14,076 nt of DNA from Thermoprotei archaeon (GTDB lineage Archaea > Thermoproteota > Thermoprotei > Thermofilales > B20-G17). Every line of letters starts with the position of its first letter. Position 1 is the first letter of the stretch. Position numbers and translations under genes: made by a program. Under the pieces are notes generated by a model, which was not told the origin of the DNA, ran no database searches, and worked only from the letters and a program-made list of their open reading frames with translations. The stretch lies in the NCBI GenBank assembly GCA_003649515.1, contig QMSC01000020.1, forward strand, positions 1 through 14,076, given 5' to 3'. Below, piece by piece: positions 1-6,917 of the stretch.

Positions 1-1
1 A

Positions 2-67
2 ACGGCTGGGAGCAAGCCTATTAATAATCTCTCTAGGAATTGGGTGGAGGAGTGGATGCCGCCATGA
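2..67 (+). CDS. Possible C-terminal end of an upstream gene (partial)
   Basis: The second forward frame is open from the window edge and ends ...NLSRNWVEEWMPP followed by TGA. That TGA overlaps the ATG of the L35Ae gene as ATGA, the coupling seen between genes of archaeal operons, and the GGAGGAG ribosome site of L35Ae lies inside this reading frame. Only about 21 codons are visible, too few to assign a family. The third frame is also open as far as base 72, so this is a suggestion from the overlap and not a firm call. Confidence 0.4.
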   Translation, partial: TAGSKPINNLSRNWVEEWMPP

Positions 68-327
68 GCCTTGAGGGGTACATTGTTAACTTTAGGCTGG
101 GAGGAAAGCGCCAGTATCCAAATCAAGTGATCATAGAGATACCCAATGTTAGATCGACAAAAGAGGCTGCGCGTTTCTTGAACCGTAAAGTAGTATGGAT
201 CTCCCCTAAAGGCGTTAAGGTAAGAGGGAAAATACTTAGACTGCATGGGAGAAAGGGTAAGTTAGTTGCATACTTCAAGAAGGGACTTCCAGGACAGGCT
301 TTAGGTACAAAAGTTCAGATAATTTAA
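64..327 (+). CDS. rpl35ae: Large ribosomal subunit protein eL33 (L35Ae)
   Basis: This is the archaeal/eukaryotic ribosomal protein L35Ae, a component of the 50S subunit with no bacterial counterpart. From ATG at 64 it is 87 residues, the usual size of the archaeal protein. It shows the family pattern: an N-terminal strand (GYIVNFRLGGKRQ), the central KVVWISPKG, and a basic C-terminal part with LHGRKGKLVAYFKKGLPGQA that matches the small beta-barrel fold. The frame extends upstream to TTG at 40 and GTG at 52, but GGAGGAG at 45-51 sits about 12 bases before the ATG at 64 and only touches the GTG at 52, so ATG 64 is preferred. It may be translationally coupled to an upstream gene through ATGA; the AT-rich CTATTAATAA near 18-27 could alternatively be its own TATA box. 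Confidence 0.93.
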   Translation: MSLEGYIVNFRLGGKRQYPNQVIIEIPNVRSTKEAARFLNRKVVWISPKGVKVRGKILRLHGRKGKLVAYFKKGLPGQALGTKVQII

Positions 328-347
328 CAAGATGATTTTCGGAAAAG

Positions 348-357
348 CTTATATAAG
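348..357 (+). promoter_or_regulatory. Archaeal promoter (TATA box) for the TRAM gene
   Basis: CTTATATAAG is a perfect 10-base palindrome close to the archaeal TATA consensus. It is preceded by purine/A-rich GGAAAAG, which could act as a BRE. Its centre lies about 26 bases upstream of position 379. That predicts a leader of about 16 bases which still contains the AAAAGGAG ribosome site (381-388) before ATG 395. It is the best-looking promoter in the window. Confidence 0.7.
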
Positions 358-394
358 TCTGCGTGCCATAGGGCATCCATAAAAGGAGTAGTGA

Positions 395-622
395 ATGCCT
401 AGAAGGAGTCTGACTCGTAAAAAGCGTAGGAAGGGACACAGTGGATTGAGCGTCGGCGAAATATACGATGTTACTATTCAAGGTCTGAGCCGTAGAGGTG
501 AGGGCATCGCTAAGGTTAATGGGATAACTATCTTTATCCCAGGAGCGCGCATTAAGGAAAGAGTTTCTGTGAAAATAGTTAAGGTCTTAAGGAGCTATGC
601 TATTGGGAGAATACTGGAGTAG
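395..622 (+). CDS. Small stand-alone TRAM domain protein
   Basis: A 75-residue protein made almost entirely of one TRAM domain (about residues 18-75), the OB-fold RNA-binding module also found in TrmA/RumA and MiaB-type RNA-modifying enzymes. The pattern VGEIYDVTIQGLSRRGEGIAK, then IFIPGA and ERVSVKIVKV, is diagnostic. The first 14 residues are strongly basic (RRSLTRKKRRKG), which suits RNA contact. Single-TRAM proteins are common in archaea, where some have been described as RNA chaperones with cold-shock-protein-like roles; that role here is inference. The ATG at 395 has a good ribosome site (GGAG at 385-388, 6-base spacer) and its own TATA box. It follows the L35Ae gene by 67 bases, so the two may also share transcripts. 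Confidence 0.9.
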   Translation: MPRRSLTRKKRRKGHSGLSVGEIYDVTIQGLSRRGEGIAKVNGITIFIPGARIKERVSVKIVKVLRSYAIGRILE

Positions 623-645
623 GTTAGTAAGTTAGATGGAGAATA

Positions 646-675
646 TTTTTGGCGATTTTAAACTTAATCTTTTTT
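646..675 (+). terminator. T-rich candidate terminator after the TRAM gene
   Basis: Two T-runs, TTTTT at 646-650 and TTTTTT at 670-675, lie downstream of the TRAM stop. Archaeal RNA polymerase terminates at such T-tracts without needing a hairpin. The region also contains the TATA-like sequences of the ligase gene, so the two functions overlap and the assignment is weak. Confidence 0.35.
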
Positions 676-690
676 ACTCTCCTTTAAAAT
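655..690 (+). promoter_or_regulatory. TATA-like elements upstream of DNA ligase
   Basis: Two candidate boxes precede the ligase ATG at 711. GATTTTAAAC (655-664) would start transcription near 686 and keep the GGAG ribosome site at 701-704. TTTAAAAT (683-690) would start it at about the ATG, giving a leaderless message. The presence of a well-spaced GGAG (6 bases before ATG) favours the first. Confidence 0.45.
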
Positions 691-710
691 ATCTATCTCT
701 GGAGTAGGAT

Positions 711-2495
711 ATGAGGTACTCAATACTTGCTGACTTATTTGATAGGATCGAAAGCACGAGTAAAAGACTTGAAATGACGGCATTACTCGTTCAACTATTT
801 AAGAATACTCCTCCAGAAGCTGTAGATAAAGTGGTTTACCTTACTCAGGGCAAACTAGCTCCCGATTACATGGGCATAGAGCTTGGATTAGGCGAGAAGC
901 TCACTATGCGTGCAGTAGCCCTAGCTTCGGGAAAGAGTCTACGTGAAATAGAGGAATTGTTTAAAAAGCTAGGGGACTTGGGGCTCGTGGCAGAACGAGC
1001 TCTTGCAACAACAAAATCCACGAGCATACTTGATTTCTTTGGAGCAGAAGTCGCAAAGCGAGAGCTCTCCGTAGATAGGGTCTATAATACCCTCATAAGA
1101 ATCGCAAAGGCCGCGGGTGAGGGAGCTCAGGATACTAAAGTTTCCCTCCTCACAAGTCTCCTTAAGGATGCAACGCCTAAGGAGGCTAAGTATATTGTCA
1201 GAATGATTACGGGGAGATTAAGGTTAGGAATAGCAGATATGACGATCTTAGATGCCCTTGCAGTAGCATATGGAGGCCTTAAGTCTTATCGGGACGTCAT
1301 TGAGAGGGCTTACAATGTCCACCCTGATCTCGGATATATTGCTAAGATCCTAGCTACAGAAGGCCTTGAGGGGTTAAAGAAAATTAGGATCTGCGTAGGC
1401 ATACCAGTTCTTCCCATGCTTGCGGAGAGGCTCAGCGATCCACTGGAGATCCTAAACAAGCTTGGAGGAGAGTGTTTAGCTGAATATAAGTACGATGGAG
1501 AGCGAATGCAAATACACAAGGACGGCGATGGAGTGATCATATTTAGCAGGAGGCTTGAAAACATAACGAGTCACTATCCAGATGTTTGCGAACTGACGCT
1601 TAAGTGCGTTAAGGCTAAAAAAGCAATAATTGAGGGCGAGGGTGTAGCGGTAGATCCAGATACTGGTGAAATGTTGCCTTTCCAGGAGTTAATGCATAGG
1701 AGGAGGAAGTACGGTATAGAAGAGGCCATGGAAAAGTACCCCGTTGTAGTTTTCCTCTTCGACTGTCTTTTAGTAAACGACGAGGATTTAACTCAAAAGA
1801 GCTTAATAGAGAGGAGAGAGTACCTGAAAAAGATAGTGGAGGAAACGGAGAGATTCCGTCTCTCTGAGGGTAAGATCGTTCGCGATCCTAAATCCCTTGA
1901 GCTATTCTTCGAGCAGGCGATAAGCGAAGGTTGTGAGGGTATAATGTGCAAGGCTATAGGCTTTAATGCAATATACCAAATGGGAGCTAGAGGATGGCTT
2001 TGGATAAAATATAAGCGCGATTATAAGTATGAGATGACCGATACCGTAGATTTAGTGGTTGTCGGTGCTTTTTATGGCAAGGGTAAGAGGGCTGGAACGT
2101 ACGGTGCACTATTAATGGCCGCTTATAACCCTGAAACTGACACATTTCAAACAGTATGTAAGGTAGGTAGCGGATTTACTGATGAGGATCTAGCGAAGCT
2201 CCCTGAACTTTTGAAACCCTATCAAATTCCTCATAAACACCCTAGAGTCGAGTCTAAAATGGAGGCTGACGTGTGGTTCGTTCCAAGCGTTGTGCTTGAA
2301 ATCGTAGGTGCGGAAATAACTCTAAGCCCGCTACATACCTGCGCATTAGGTCAAGTCAAGGAAGACGTGGGATTAGCCATAAGATTCCCCAGGTTTACTG
2401 GAAGGTATAGATTCGATAAGAGTGCTGAGCAGGCCACTACAGTAAGGGAACTAATTGAGATGTACAATAGCCAGAGGAAGAGAAGCTCTCTTTGA
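711..2495 (+). CDS. lig: ATP-dependent DNA ligase
   Basis: This is the replicative and repair DNA ligase of archaea, which seals nicks through an enzyme-AMP intermediate. At 594 residues it has the usual archaeal length (about 550-610). An N-terminal alpha-helical DNA-binding domain (about residues 1-215) is followed by the adenylation domain with motif I EYKYDGER, where K260 is the AMP-accepting lysine, motif III-like VFLFDCLL, motif IV EGIMCK and motif V WIKYKRDY. The C-terminal OB-fold domain carries the conserved GLAIRFPRFTGRYRFDK segment (motif VI). The ATG at 711 has GGAG at 701-704. All nucleotidyltransferase motifs are intact. In archaea this family often works with PCNA; I did not identify a clear PIP box. 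The gene is convergent with the next one, with only 14 bases between stops. Confidence 0.97.
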   Translation: MRYSILADLFDRIESTSKRLEMTALLVQLFKNTPPEAVDKVVYLTQGKLAPDYMGIELGLGEKLTMRAVALASGKSLREIEELFKKLGDLGLVAERALATTKSTSILDFFGAEVAKRELSVDRVYNTLIRIAKAAGEGAQDTKVSLLTSLLKDATPKEAKYIVRMITGRLRLGIADMTILDALAVAYGGLKSYRDVIERAYNVHPDLGYIAKILATEGLEGLKKIRICVGIPVLPMLAERLSDPLEILNKLGGECLAEYKYDGERMQIHKDGDGVIIFSRRLENITSHYPDVCELTLKCVKAKKAIIEGEGVAVDPDTGEMLPFQELMHRRRKYGIEEAMEKYPVVVFLFDCLLVNDEDLTQKSLIERREYLKKIVEETERFRLSEGKIVRDPKSLELFFEQAISEGCEGIMCKAIGFNAIYQMGARGWLWIKYKRDYKYEMTDTVDLVVVGAFYGKGKRAGTYGALLMAAYNPETDTFQTVCKVGSGFTDEDLAKLPELLKPYQIPHKHPRVESKMEADVWFVPSVVLEIVGAEITLSPLHTCALGQVKEDVGLAIRFPRFTGRYRFDKSAEQATTVRELIEMYNSQRKRSSL

Positions 2496-2509
2496 AGTAG
2501 CTAGAACGG

Positions 2510-3100
2510 TCACTCAGCTCTCCTCTTCTTCAAGAGTAACGTTTCAACCATCCACCTAAAGGATCCCTTAAGTTCTCTAAGTCTTCTTTCATCATATACA
2601 TTCCAGACGATGACTTCTTCTAGAAATCCCTTAGGAGTTTGCCTAACTTTATATTTCAAAGCTTTCTCTTCCTCGAGTTCTCCTGAAAGCACTCTCTCTT
2701 CATCATCTCTTCTCATTTTCTCAAGAATGCTGTTTAAGAAGAAGTTCCTGAACAAGGGGTCTCTAACGTTGACTTTCTTTAGGGGTCTGAGCACAATTTT
2801 ATCCTCAAATATCACCATTTTCCCTATGACTTCTCCACCAAGTTTCCGTGAGTAGATCTTAGTTTCCTGACGAGCCTCAACTTCCGGAACTGAAGGCCTC
2901 TCTTCTCTTGTTGTAATCTCCTCACGTAAGAGGGCTGAGGCGGGCTTGAAGCTCTCGTTCGCCAGTTTTTCATTTATTATACCAACCACTGTGCGCAGCA
3001 GCTCTATTTCATTTTCAAGATCCCTGATGCGTTTTTCAAGGTATGTCTTGAGTTCTGCAAGCTTCTTTACTCTCTCATTCGACTCCACTTCTATCGCCAT
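2510..3100 (-). CDS. Uncharacterised protein with N-terminal coiled coil
   Basis: I do not recognise a characterised family. The 196-residue product is charged and soluble, with no signal peptide or membrane segment. Residues 8-48 form a strong predicted coiled coil (VKKLAELKTYLEKRIRDLENE continuing with hydrophobic residues at heptad spacing), suggesting a dimer. A low-complexity E/R-rich linker (about 58-85) follows. The C-terminal half looks like a compact domain: beta-like stretches VIGKMVIFEDKIVLRPLKK, then helix-rich DPLFRNFFLNSILEKMRRDDEE, then FLEEVIVWNVYDERRLRELKGSFRWMVE. Similar coiled-coil plus C-terminal-domain hypothetical proteins occur in Thermoproteota, from general recollection only. 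The ATG at 3100 has no ribosome site, and a TATA-like box sits 26 bases upstream, so the message is probably leaderless. It shares an intergenic region with the HAD gene. Confidence 0.85.
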   Translation of the reverse strand: MAIEVESNERVKKLAELKTYLEKRIRDLENEIELLRTVVGIINEKLANESFKPASALLREEITTREERPSVPEVEARQETKIYSRKLGGEVIGKMVIFEDKIVLRPLKKVNVRDPLFRNFFLNSILEKMRRDDEERVLSGELEEEKALKYKVRQTPKGFLEEVIVWNVYDERRLRELKGSFRWMVETLLLKKRRAE

Positions 3101-3120
3101 GTAATACTACTTCAAATAAC

Positions 3121-3132
3121 TATTTTAATAAA
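3121..3132. promoter_or_regulatory. Shared bidirectional TATA-like element
   Basis: TATTTTAATAAA (TTTATTAAAATA on the minus strand) is the only strong AT-rich box in the 70-base gap between the divergent coiled-coil and HAD genes. Its centre is about 26 bases from the ATG at 3100 on the minus strand, which predicts a leaderless transcript. On the plus strand it would start transcription near 3153, about 18 bases before ATG 3171. Confidence 0.45.
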
Positions 3133-3170
3133 CCTATGATTAGTCAGAATGTTAGCGATGAAATAATGTG

Positions 3171-3845
3171 ATGAATATGCCTGTGCGACGCATAAAGGCC
3201 CTAATATTCGACTTAGACCAGACTTTAGTAGATAGCATCGAGAGGTTCTTCGTAGTTTTCAATAGTACCTTGAAATTCTTTGGAGGAGAGCCTTTGGAGT
3301 GGAGCGAATTCATGAGGTCTTATAGGGAAGATACCCTTGATCAGTACATACCCAGCGGTATTGAAAAGCACGTGTTTTGGGATCATTTTCTGAGGCACTA
3401 CGATTCTTACAACGTCGAGAGCCGGGTTATTGAGGGAGCGCGCGAAACGCTTAGCCTTCTTAAGGCTAGGGGCTTCTATGTAATAGTTGTTACAGGAAGA
3501 AAGTCTAGTAGAGGTGTTGTGGAGGCCGAGCTCAGGAAGTTAGGGTTACTTCCCTACGTGGATGCAGTGTATACTGCCGAGAACGTTGATGAAATATCTA
3601 AAGGTTTTTCCAAGAGAAGCCTTATGGAGAGAATTTTAAGAGATTATCGTCTAAAAGCGGTGGAATGTGTCTTTATAGGAGACTATAAGCCTGATATGAC
3701 TATAGGAGCTGACTTGGGAATCCTCACTATAGGAGTGCTAACTGGACACGAGACAGAGGAGGCTCTTAAGAGGGCGGGAGCCGATTACGTTATTAAAAGT
3801 GTGAAAGAGTTGCCAGGTCTATTGAGGAGGTTAGGCGTCCTATGA
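3171..3845 (+). CDS. HAD-superfamily hydrolase (phosphatase)
   Basis: A haloacid dehalogenase-type phosphatase of the phosphoglycolate phosphatase/beta-phosphoglucomutase-like subgroup with a helical cap (about residues 20-85). All core motifs are visible: motif I FDLDQTLVD with nucleophile D14 and acid/base D16; motif II TGRKSS with T108; a motif III lysine, K144 or K148; and motif IV GDYKPD with D171 and D175 for magnesium. The protein is 224 residues, normal for the group. Substrate cannot be told from sequence. Starts at GTG 3168, ATG 3171 and ATG 3177 are all possible and no ribosome site decides between them; motif I follows closely in each case. Its stop overlaps the start of the PfkB kinase as ATGA, so the two are almost certainly co-transcribed and translationally coupled. 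Confidence 0.92.
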   Translation: MNMPVRRIKALIFDLDQTLVDSIERFFVVFNSTLKFFGGEPLEWSEFMRSYREDTLDQYIPSGIEKHVFWDHFLRHYDSYNVESRVIEGARETLSLLKARGFYVIVVTGRKSSRGVVEAELRKLGLLPYVDAVYTAENVDEISKGFSKRSLMERILRDYRLKAVECVFIGDYKPDMTIGADLGILTIGVLTGHETEEALKRAGADYVIKSVKELPGLLRRLGVL

Positions 3846-4810
3846 GAGCTCTTATAGTATCCTGTGGTAACCTTAACTTAGACGTTTACATGAAAGTCGA
3901 GAGTTTACCAGAGAGGGGTTCAGCTACGGAGTCCAAGGACTTTTACTTCTCAGGCGGCGGCGCTGCCAGTAACTTTGCGGTCGCAATGTGTAGATTGGAG
4001 ATGAACGTGAGGCTTCTTGCATGTGTTGGAAACGACTTTTTAGGAGAAATGCTACTCCAAGAACTTGCTAGAGAGGGAGTAGACACGAGTTATATTAGGA
4101 GGGTGAATGCAACTACAGGACTTGTCGTTGTGATTGTCGATGAGCAAGGAGAGCGAACTATGATCGCTTTCCGAGGGGCGAACAACCTCCTCAGTCATGA
4201 GGTGGTGGAGGAGAGTGTATTAAGTCAGGCTGTTCTCTTTCATGTAGCAAGTCTTTCTGGAGACAAAACTCTAAGGATTCTGAAAAAGGTTAAATCGATA
4301 AATGAATCGATTGTCACGAGCTACGATCCTGGAGGAGTAGCCATAAGGGACAGGGCTGAAGTTTTGAAGGCGCTAAAATACACCGACATTTTGCTTCTAA
4401 ATGAACGGGAATTCAAAGGTATTTTCAGCCATTATAAAAGCGAGCTATTAGAGTCTTTCTTAAGTCAAGGCACGAGGCGACTTCGAATTGTAGTCATTAA
4501 GAGAGGGGGAAGGGGGGCAAGTTTTCTAGCGAAGCCATTTTGCGTGGATGTTCCAGCTTTTAAGGTTAACGTTGTAGATGCAACAGGTGCAGGGGATGCT
4601 TTTAACGCAGGTTTCTTATTTGGCTATCTGCTTAATCTCAGCCCTGAAGAGACCTTAACTCTCGCTAATGCAGTAGGTGCGCTGAAAGTTTCTCGCAAGG
4701 GGGCTCGTAGCTCTCCATTCCTTGCTGAGGTTTTACTTTTCCTGAGGGAAAGGGGTTTCAAAGGGCTTGCGGAAGCCATAGAAGCCAGGGCTAAGGTTTT
4801 GAAACGATAA
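3842..4810 (+). CDS. PfkB (ribokinase-family) carbohydrate or nucleoside kinase
   Basis: An ATP-dependent kinase of the PfkB/ribokinase family, 322 residues, full length. The N-terminal signature is seen as GGGAASNFAV (residues 38-47) with N44 in the substrate site, then the lid and the central beta-alpha core. The C-terminal signature DATGAGDAFNAGF carries the anion hole (residues 248-251) and the catalytic base D252. The family includes ribokinase, fructokinase, ADP-dependent and archaeal nucleoside kinases and KDG kinase; the exact substrate is not decidable here. The ATG overlaps the HAD stop by 4 bases, with GAGGAGG at 3824-3830. A kinase and a phosphatase made from one coupled message suggests a linked step in sugar-phosphate or nucleotide salvage, which is inference. 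Confidence 0.93.
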   Translation: MRALIVSCGNLNLDVYMKVESLPERGSATESKDFYFSGGGAASNFAVAMCRLEMNVRLLACVGNDFLGEMLLQELAREGVDTSYIRRVNATTGLVVVIVDEQGERTMIAFRGANNLLSHEVVEESVLSQAVLFHVASLSGDKTLRILKKVKSINESIVTSYDPGGVAIRDRAEVLKALKYTDILLLNEREFKGIFSHYKSELLESFLSQGTRRLRIVVIKRGGRGASFLAKPFCVDVPAFKVNVVDATGAGDAFNAGFLFGYLLNLSPEETLTLANAVGALKVSRKGARSSPFLAEVLLFLRERGFKGLAEAIEARAKVLKR

Positions 4811-4851
4811 GTATCTAAGGAATATTTCTCAAATAGTAACTGGGGCTTGTA

Positions 4852-5655
4852 GTGTCTGAAGCACTAATAGAGAGAATATCAACAGGAGTTCCCGAAATAG
4901 ATAAGATGCTAGCAGGAGGTATACCTAAGGGTTTCCTAGTAGCCGTTGTAGGCGAACCTGGTTGCGGTAAGACTATTTTCTGCTTACATTTCATAAATGA
5001 GGGCATTAGGCGAGGTGACAAGAATATTTTCGTGACTACCGAAGAGAGCAGGGAGAGTATAGTACGCCAGGCACTTCAGTTCGGTTTCGACTTTCCATCG
5101 GCAGTAGACGAGGGAAAATTAGTTATCGTAGACGCTTTAATGAGACCGCCGGATGATGAGTTTTCCTTATCAAGTCTCGACGTAGAGGACTTAGTGAGAA
5201 AGGTAATACAAATAAAGAGGAAGTTAGGATACGGACATGCGAGGCTTGTAATAGATTCTCTATCAGCTTTTTGGCTTGATAAGCCAGCTATGGCTAGACG
5301 TTACTCATACTTTGTCAAGAAGGTTCTATCGCGATGGGGGTTTACAACGCTAGCTACATCGCAATACGCTATCACAACTTCAGAAGCCTTCGGCTTCGGC
5401 ATAGAGCACGTAGCGGATGGAATAATTAGGTTTAGGCGAGCTGTTCGAAAAGGCATGTTAAGAAGATATATAATAATTGAAAAAATGAGACAGACGCCGC
5501 ACGATAAGAGAATGTATGAAATCGACATAGTAGACGGCACGGGATTAGTAATTGTGGGACCTACAGATATGAGGAAAGAGGACATAGCGCTGCCTAGCAG
5601 GGTTGTAAGGCAGATAGTTGAGAGGAAGAAGGCATCTGAGGAGGAAATTCCCTAA
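4852..5655 (+). CDS. Single-domain KaiC/RadA-superfamily ATPase
   Basis: A RecA-fold ATPase of the KaiC family, 267 residues with one ATPase domain, whereas cyanobacterial KaiC has two. Walker A is GEPGCGKT (residues 34-41); the paired carboxylates E64-E65 in TTEES match the catalytic EE of KaiC; Walker B is LVIDS with D135. The N-terminal STGVPEIDKMLAGGIPKG is the family's entry motif. No obvious equivalent of the KaiC autophosphorylation pair is present. Archaeal single-domain KaiC/RAD55-like proteins are implicated in signalling, motility control or DNA transactions, but most have no assigned function. The start is GTG at 4852 with no ribosome site; AATATTT at 4821-4827 is about 26 bases upstream, so a leaderless message is plausible. 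It lies 41 bases after the PfkB gene and 11 before the radical SAM gene. Confidence 0.92.
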   Translation: MSEALIERISTGVPEIDKMLAGGIPKGFLVAVVGEPGCGKTIFCLHFINEGIRRGDKNIFVTTEESRESIVRQALQFGFDFPSAVDEGKLVIVDALMRPPDDEFSLSSLDVEDLVRKVIQIKRKLGYGHARLVIDSLSAFWLDKPAMARRYSYFVKKVLSRWGFTTLATSQYAITTSEAFGFGIEHVADGIIRFRRAVRKGMLRRYIIIEKMRQTPHDKRMYEIDIVDGTGLVIVGPTDMRKEDIALPSRVVRQIVERKKASEEEIP

Positions 5656-5666
5656 GGGTTCTTACC

Positions 5667-6914
5667 GTGAAAAGTTTTTCGTTCAGAGAGCTTGTATTAC
5701 GCAGGTACAGGATAAAATCTGAGCTTGAAAATTTTCTCTCACACGAGTCCATTAAAAGAGCCATAAACGACTATCACGCGAGAAGACCTCCAAGACCATG
5801 TGGACTAACGGTTCATTCTGCTGTAGGCTGTCCGTTGAGGTGTAACTACTGCTACATTCAGGATATGGGATTCGACTTCATTCAGGCAAGACCTTATGCG
5901 CTTAGGGGAGTAGAATTGGCCTACGCTCTCATTTCCAATAAATATTTCATTCCAGGACTTGAGGGAACGTACCTGCCCTTTGGGAGCATTTCTGAACCCT
6001 TCCTCTCTAACGTTATCGATAGGACGCTTGAATACATGACGCATATATCGAGATACCTCGGGAATCCCATGCAGTTTTCAACTAAAATGTTCTTAAGCGA
6101 AGCGATTGTAAGAAGGCTTAAGAGTATTGACGCGCCAATAAGTCCTCTCATAACGATTGTAGCGACGAGAACCTCTAAAATCCTTGAGCCGAATGCTCCT
6201 CCTGTAAGTAGAAGGCTTGAGTCCATTAGAGTTCTCAGAGCGCACGGGTTCTACCCAATTCTTTTCCTAAGACCCCTTATACCTGGCGTAAGTTTAGAAG
6301 AAATAGAGGAGGTCATTGAAGTTTCCAAGGAGGCTGGTGCTATCGGAGTTGTAGTTGGAAACTTAAGAGTGACGCAAACGATTCTTTCGAGGCTTAAAAG
6401 AGCGGGCTTTAACTTAAGTGAGTTGCTTAAGGTTATACCTCGTACCCTTAAAGAAGGTCAGCAGCTATCTATAGCGTATTCTCTTAAGGATGAAGTCCTG
6501 AGATTAGCTAAAGAAAAGGGACTCATAGCTCTTAAGTCTGCGTGTTGTGCTAACGCCCTTAATATCTTCTTGAGTAAGGGTGTGAGAGTTCCTTGTGCAA
6601 ACGTATGCTATGTGGAAAAAGTTTTCTGCACCAATTGTCCTGTGGAGTGTGAAAAGCATATTCCCGATATAGAATTAGAGGATGTCAGTTATGGGATCAG
6701 GAACCTTTTCAAAATCAATAATTTCTCGATTAATATTACTAAACGCTACATAGAGATTTATCTTCCTTCAAAGAGTTTAAGAAATAGGCTGAGAGCTAAA
6801 GGACACCTACTTCGGATGCTGTCCACTTTGTATAGGCGTAAAATAATCCTTAAAGTAGGAGGCAGTTGCTGTCGAACTCCAGTAGAATTTATTACTGACA
6901 TTACCTATAAGTAA
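5667..6914 (+). CDS. Radical SAM protein, SplB-like (COG1533-type), with extra cysteine cluster
   Basis: A 415-residue radical SAM enzyme. The [4Fe-4S]/SAM site is C55-x3-C59-x2-C62 in GCPLRCNYCYIQ. The body resembles the spore photoproduct lyase-like archaeal group: FGSISEPF, FSTKMFLSE, then IVATRTSKILEPNAPP and RRLESIRVLRAHGF ending in PLIPGV. Beyond the barrel is a cysteine-rich patch with C293, C294, C310, C314, C321, C324 and C328, followed by a basic C-terminal domain (about 345-415) that ends near SCCRTP. The patch could bind an auxiliary iron-sulfur cluster or zinc. The substrate is unknown; the basic tail might touch nucleic acid. The start is GTG 5667, 11 bases after the KaiC-like gene, and the stop is 3 bases before the XRE regulator, so the three form one unit. 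Confidence 0.9.
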   Translation: MKSFSFRELVLRRYRIKSELENFLSHESIKRAINDYHARRPPRPCGLTVHSAVGCPLRCNYCYIQDMGFDFIQARPYALRGVELAYALISNKYFIPGLEGTYLPFGSISEPFLSNVIDRTLEYMTHISRYLGNPMQFSTKMFLSEAIVRRLKSIDAPISPLITIVATRTSKILEPNAPPVSRRLESIRVLRAHGFYPILFLRPLIPGVSLEEIEEVIEVSKEAGAIGVVVGNLRVTQTILSRLKRAGFNLSELLKVIPRTLKEGQQLSIAYSLKDEVLRLAKEKGLIALKSACCANALNIFLSKGVRVPCANVCYVEKVFCTNCPVECEKHIPDIELEDVSYGIRNLFKINNFSINITKRYIEIYLPSKSLRNRLRAKGHLLRMLSTLYRRKIILKVGGSCCRTPVEFITDITYK

Positions 6915-6917
6915 AGT

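Noticed and set aside
1..72. Third-frame open reading through the window's left edge
   Set aside because: It is open to a TGA at 70-72 but overlaps the L35Ae gene without the ATGA coupling that favours the second frame.
3168..3174. GTGATGA as the C box of a C/D-box guide RNA
   Set aside because: It matches the C-box consensus, but no CTGA D box or D'/C' pair lies at a suitable distance, and the bases are explained by the start region of the HAD gene.
4852..5655. KaiC-like protein as evidence of a circadian clock
   Set aside because: It has a single ATPase domain, no visible phosphorylation pair and no KaiA or KaiB nearby; such proteins are widespread in archaea without a clock.
5921..6226. 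A 101-codon minus-strand frame inside the radical SAM gene
   Set aside because: It lies wholly within a well-supported gene on the other strand, has no recognisable domain or ribosome site, and mirrors the coding frame opposite.
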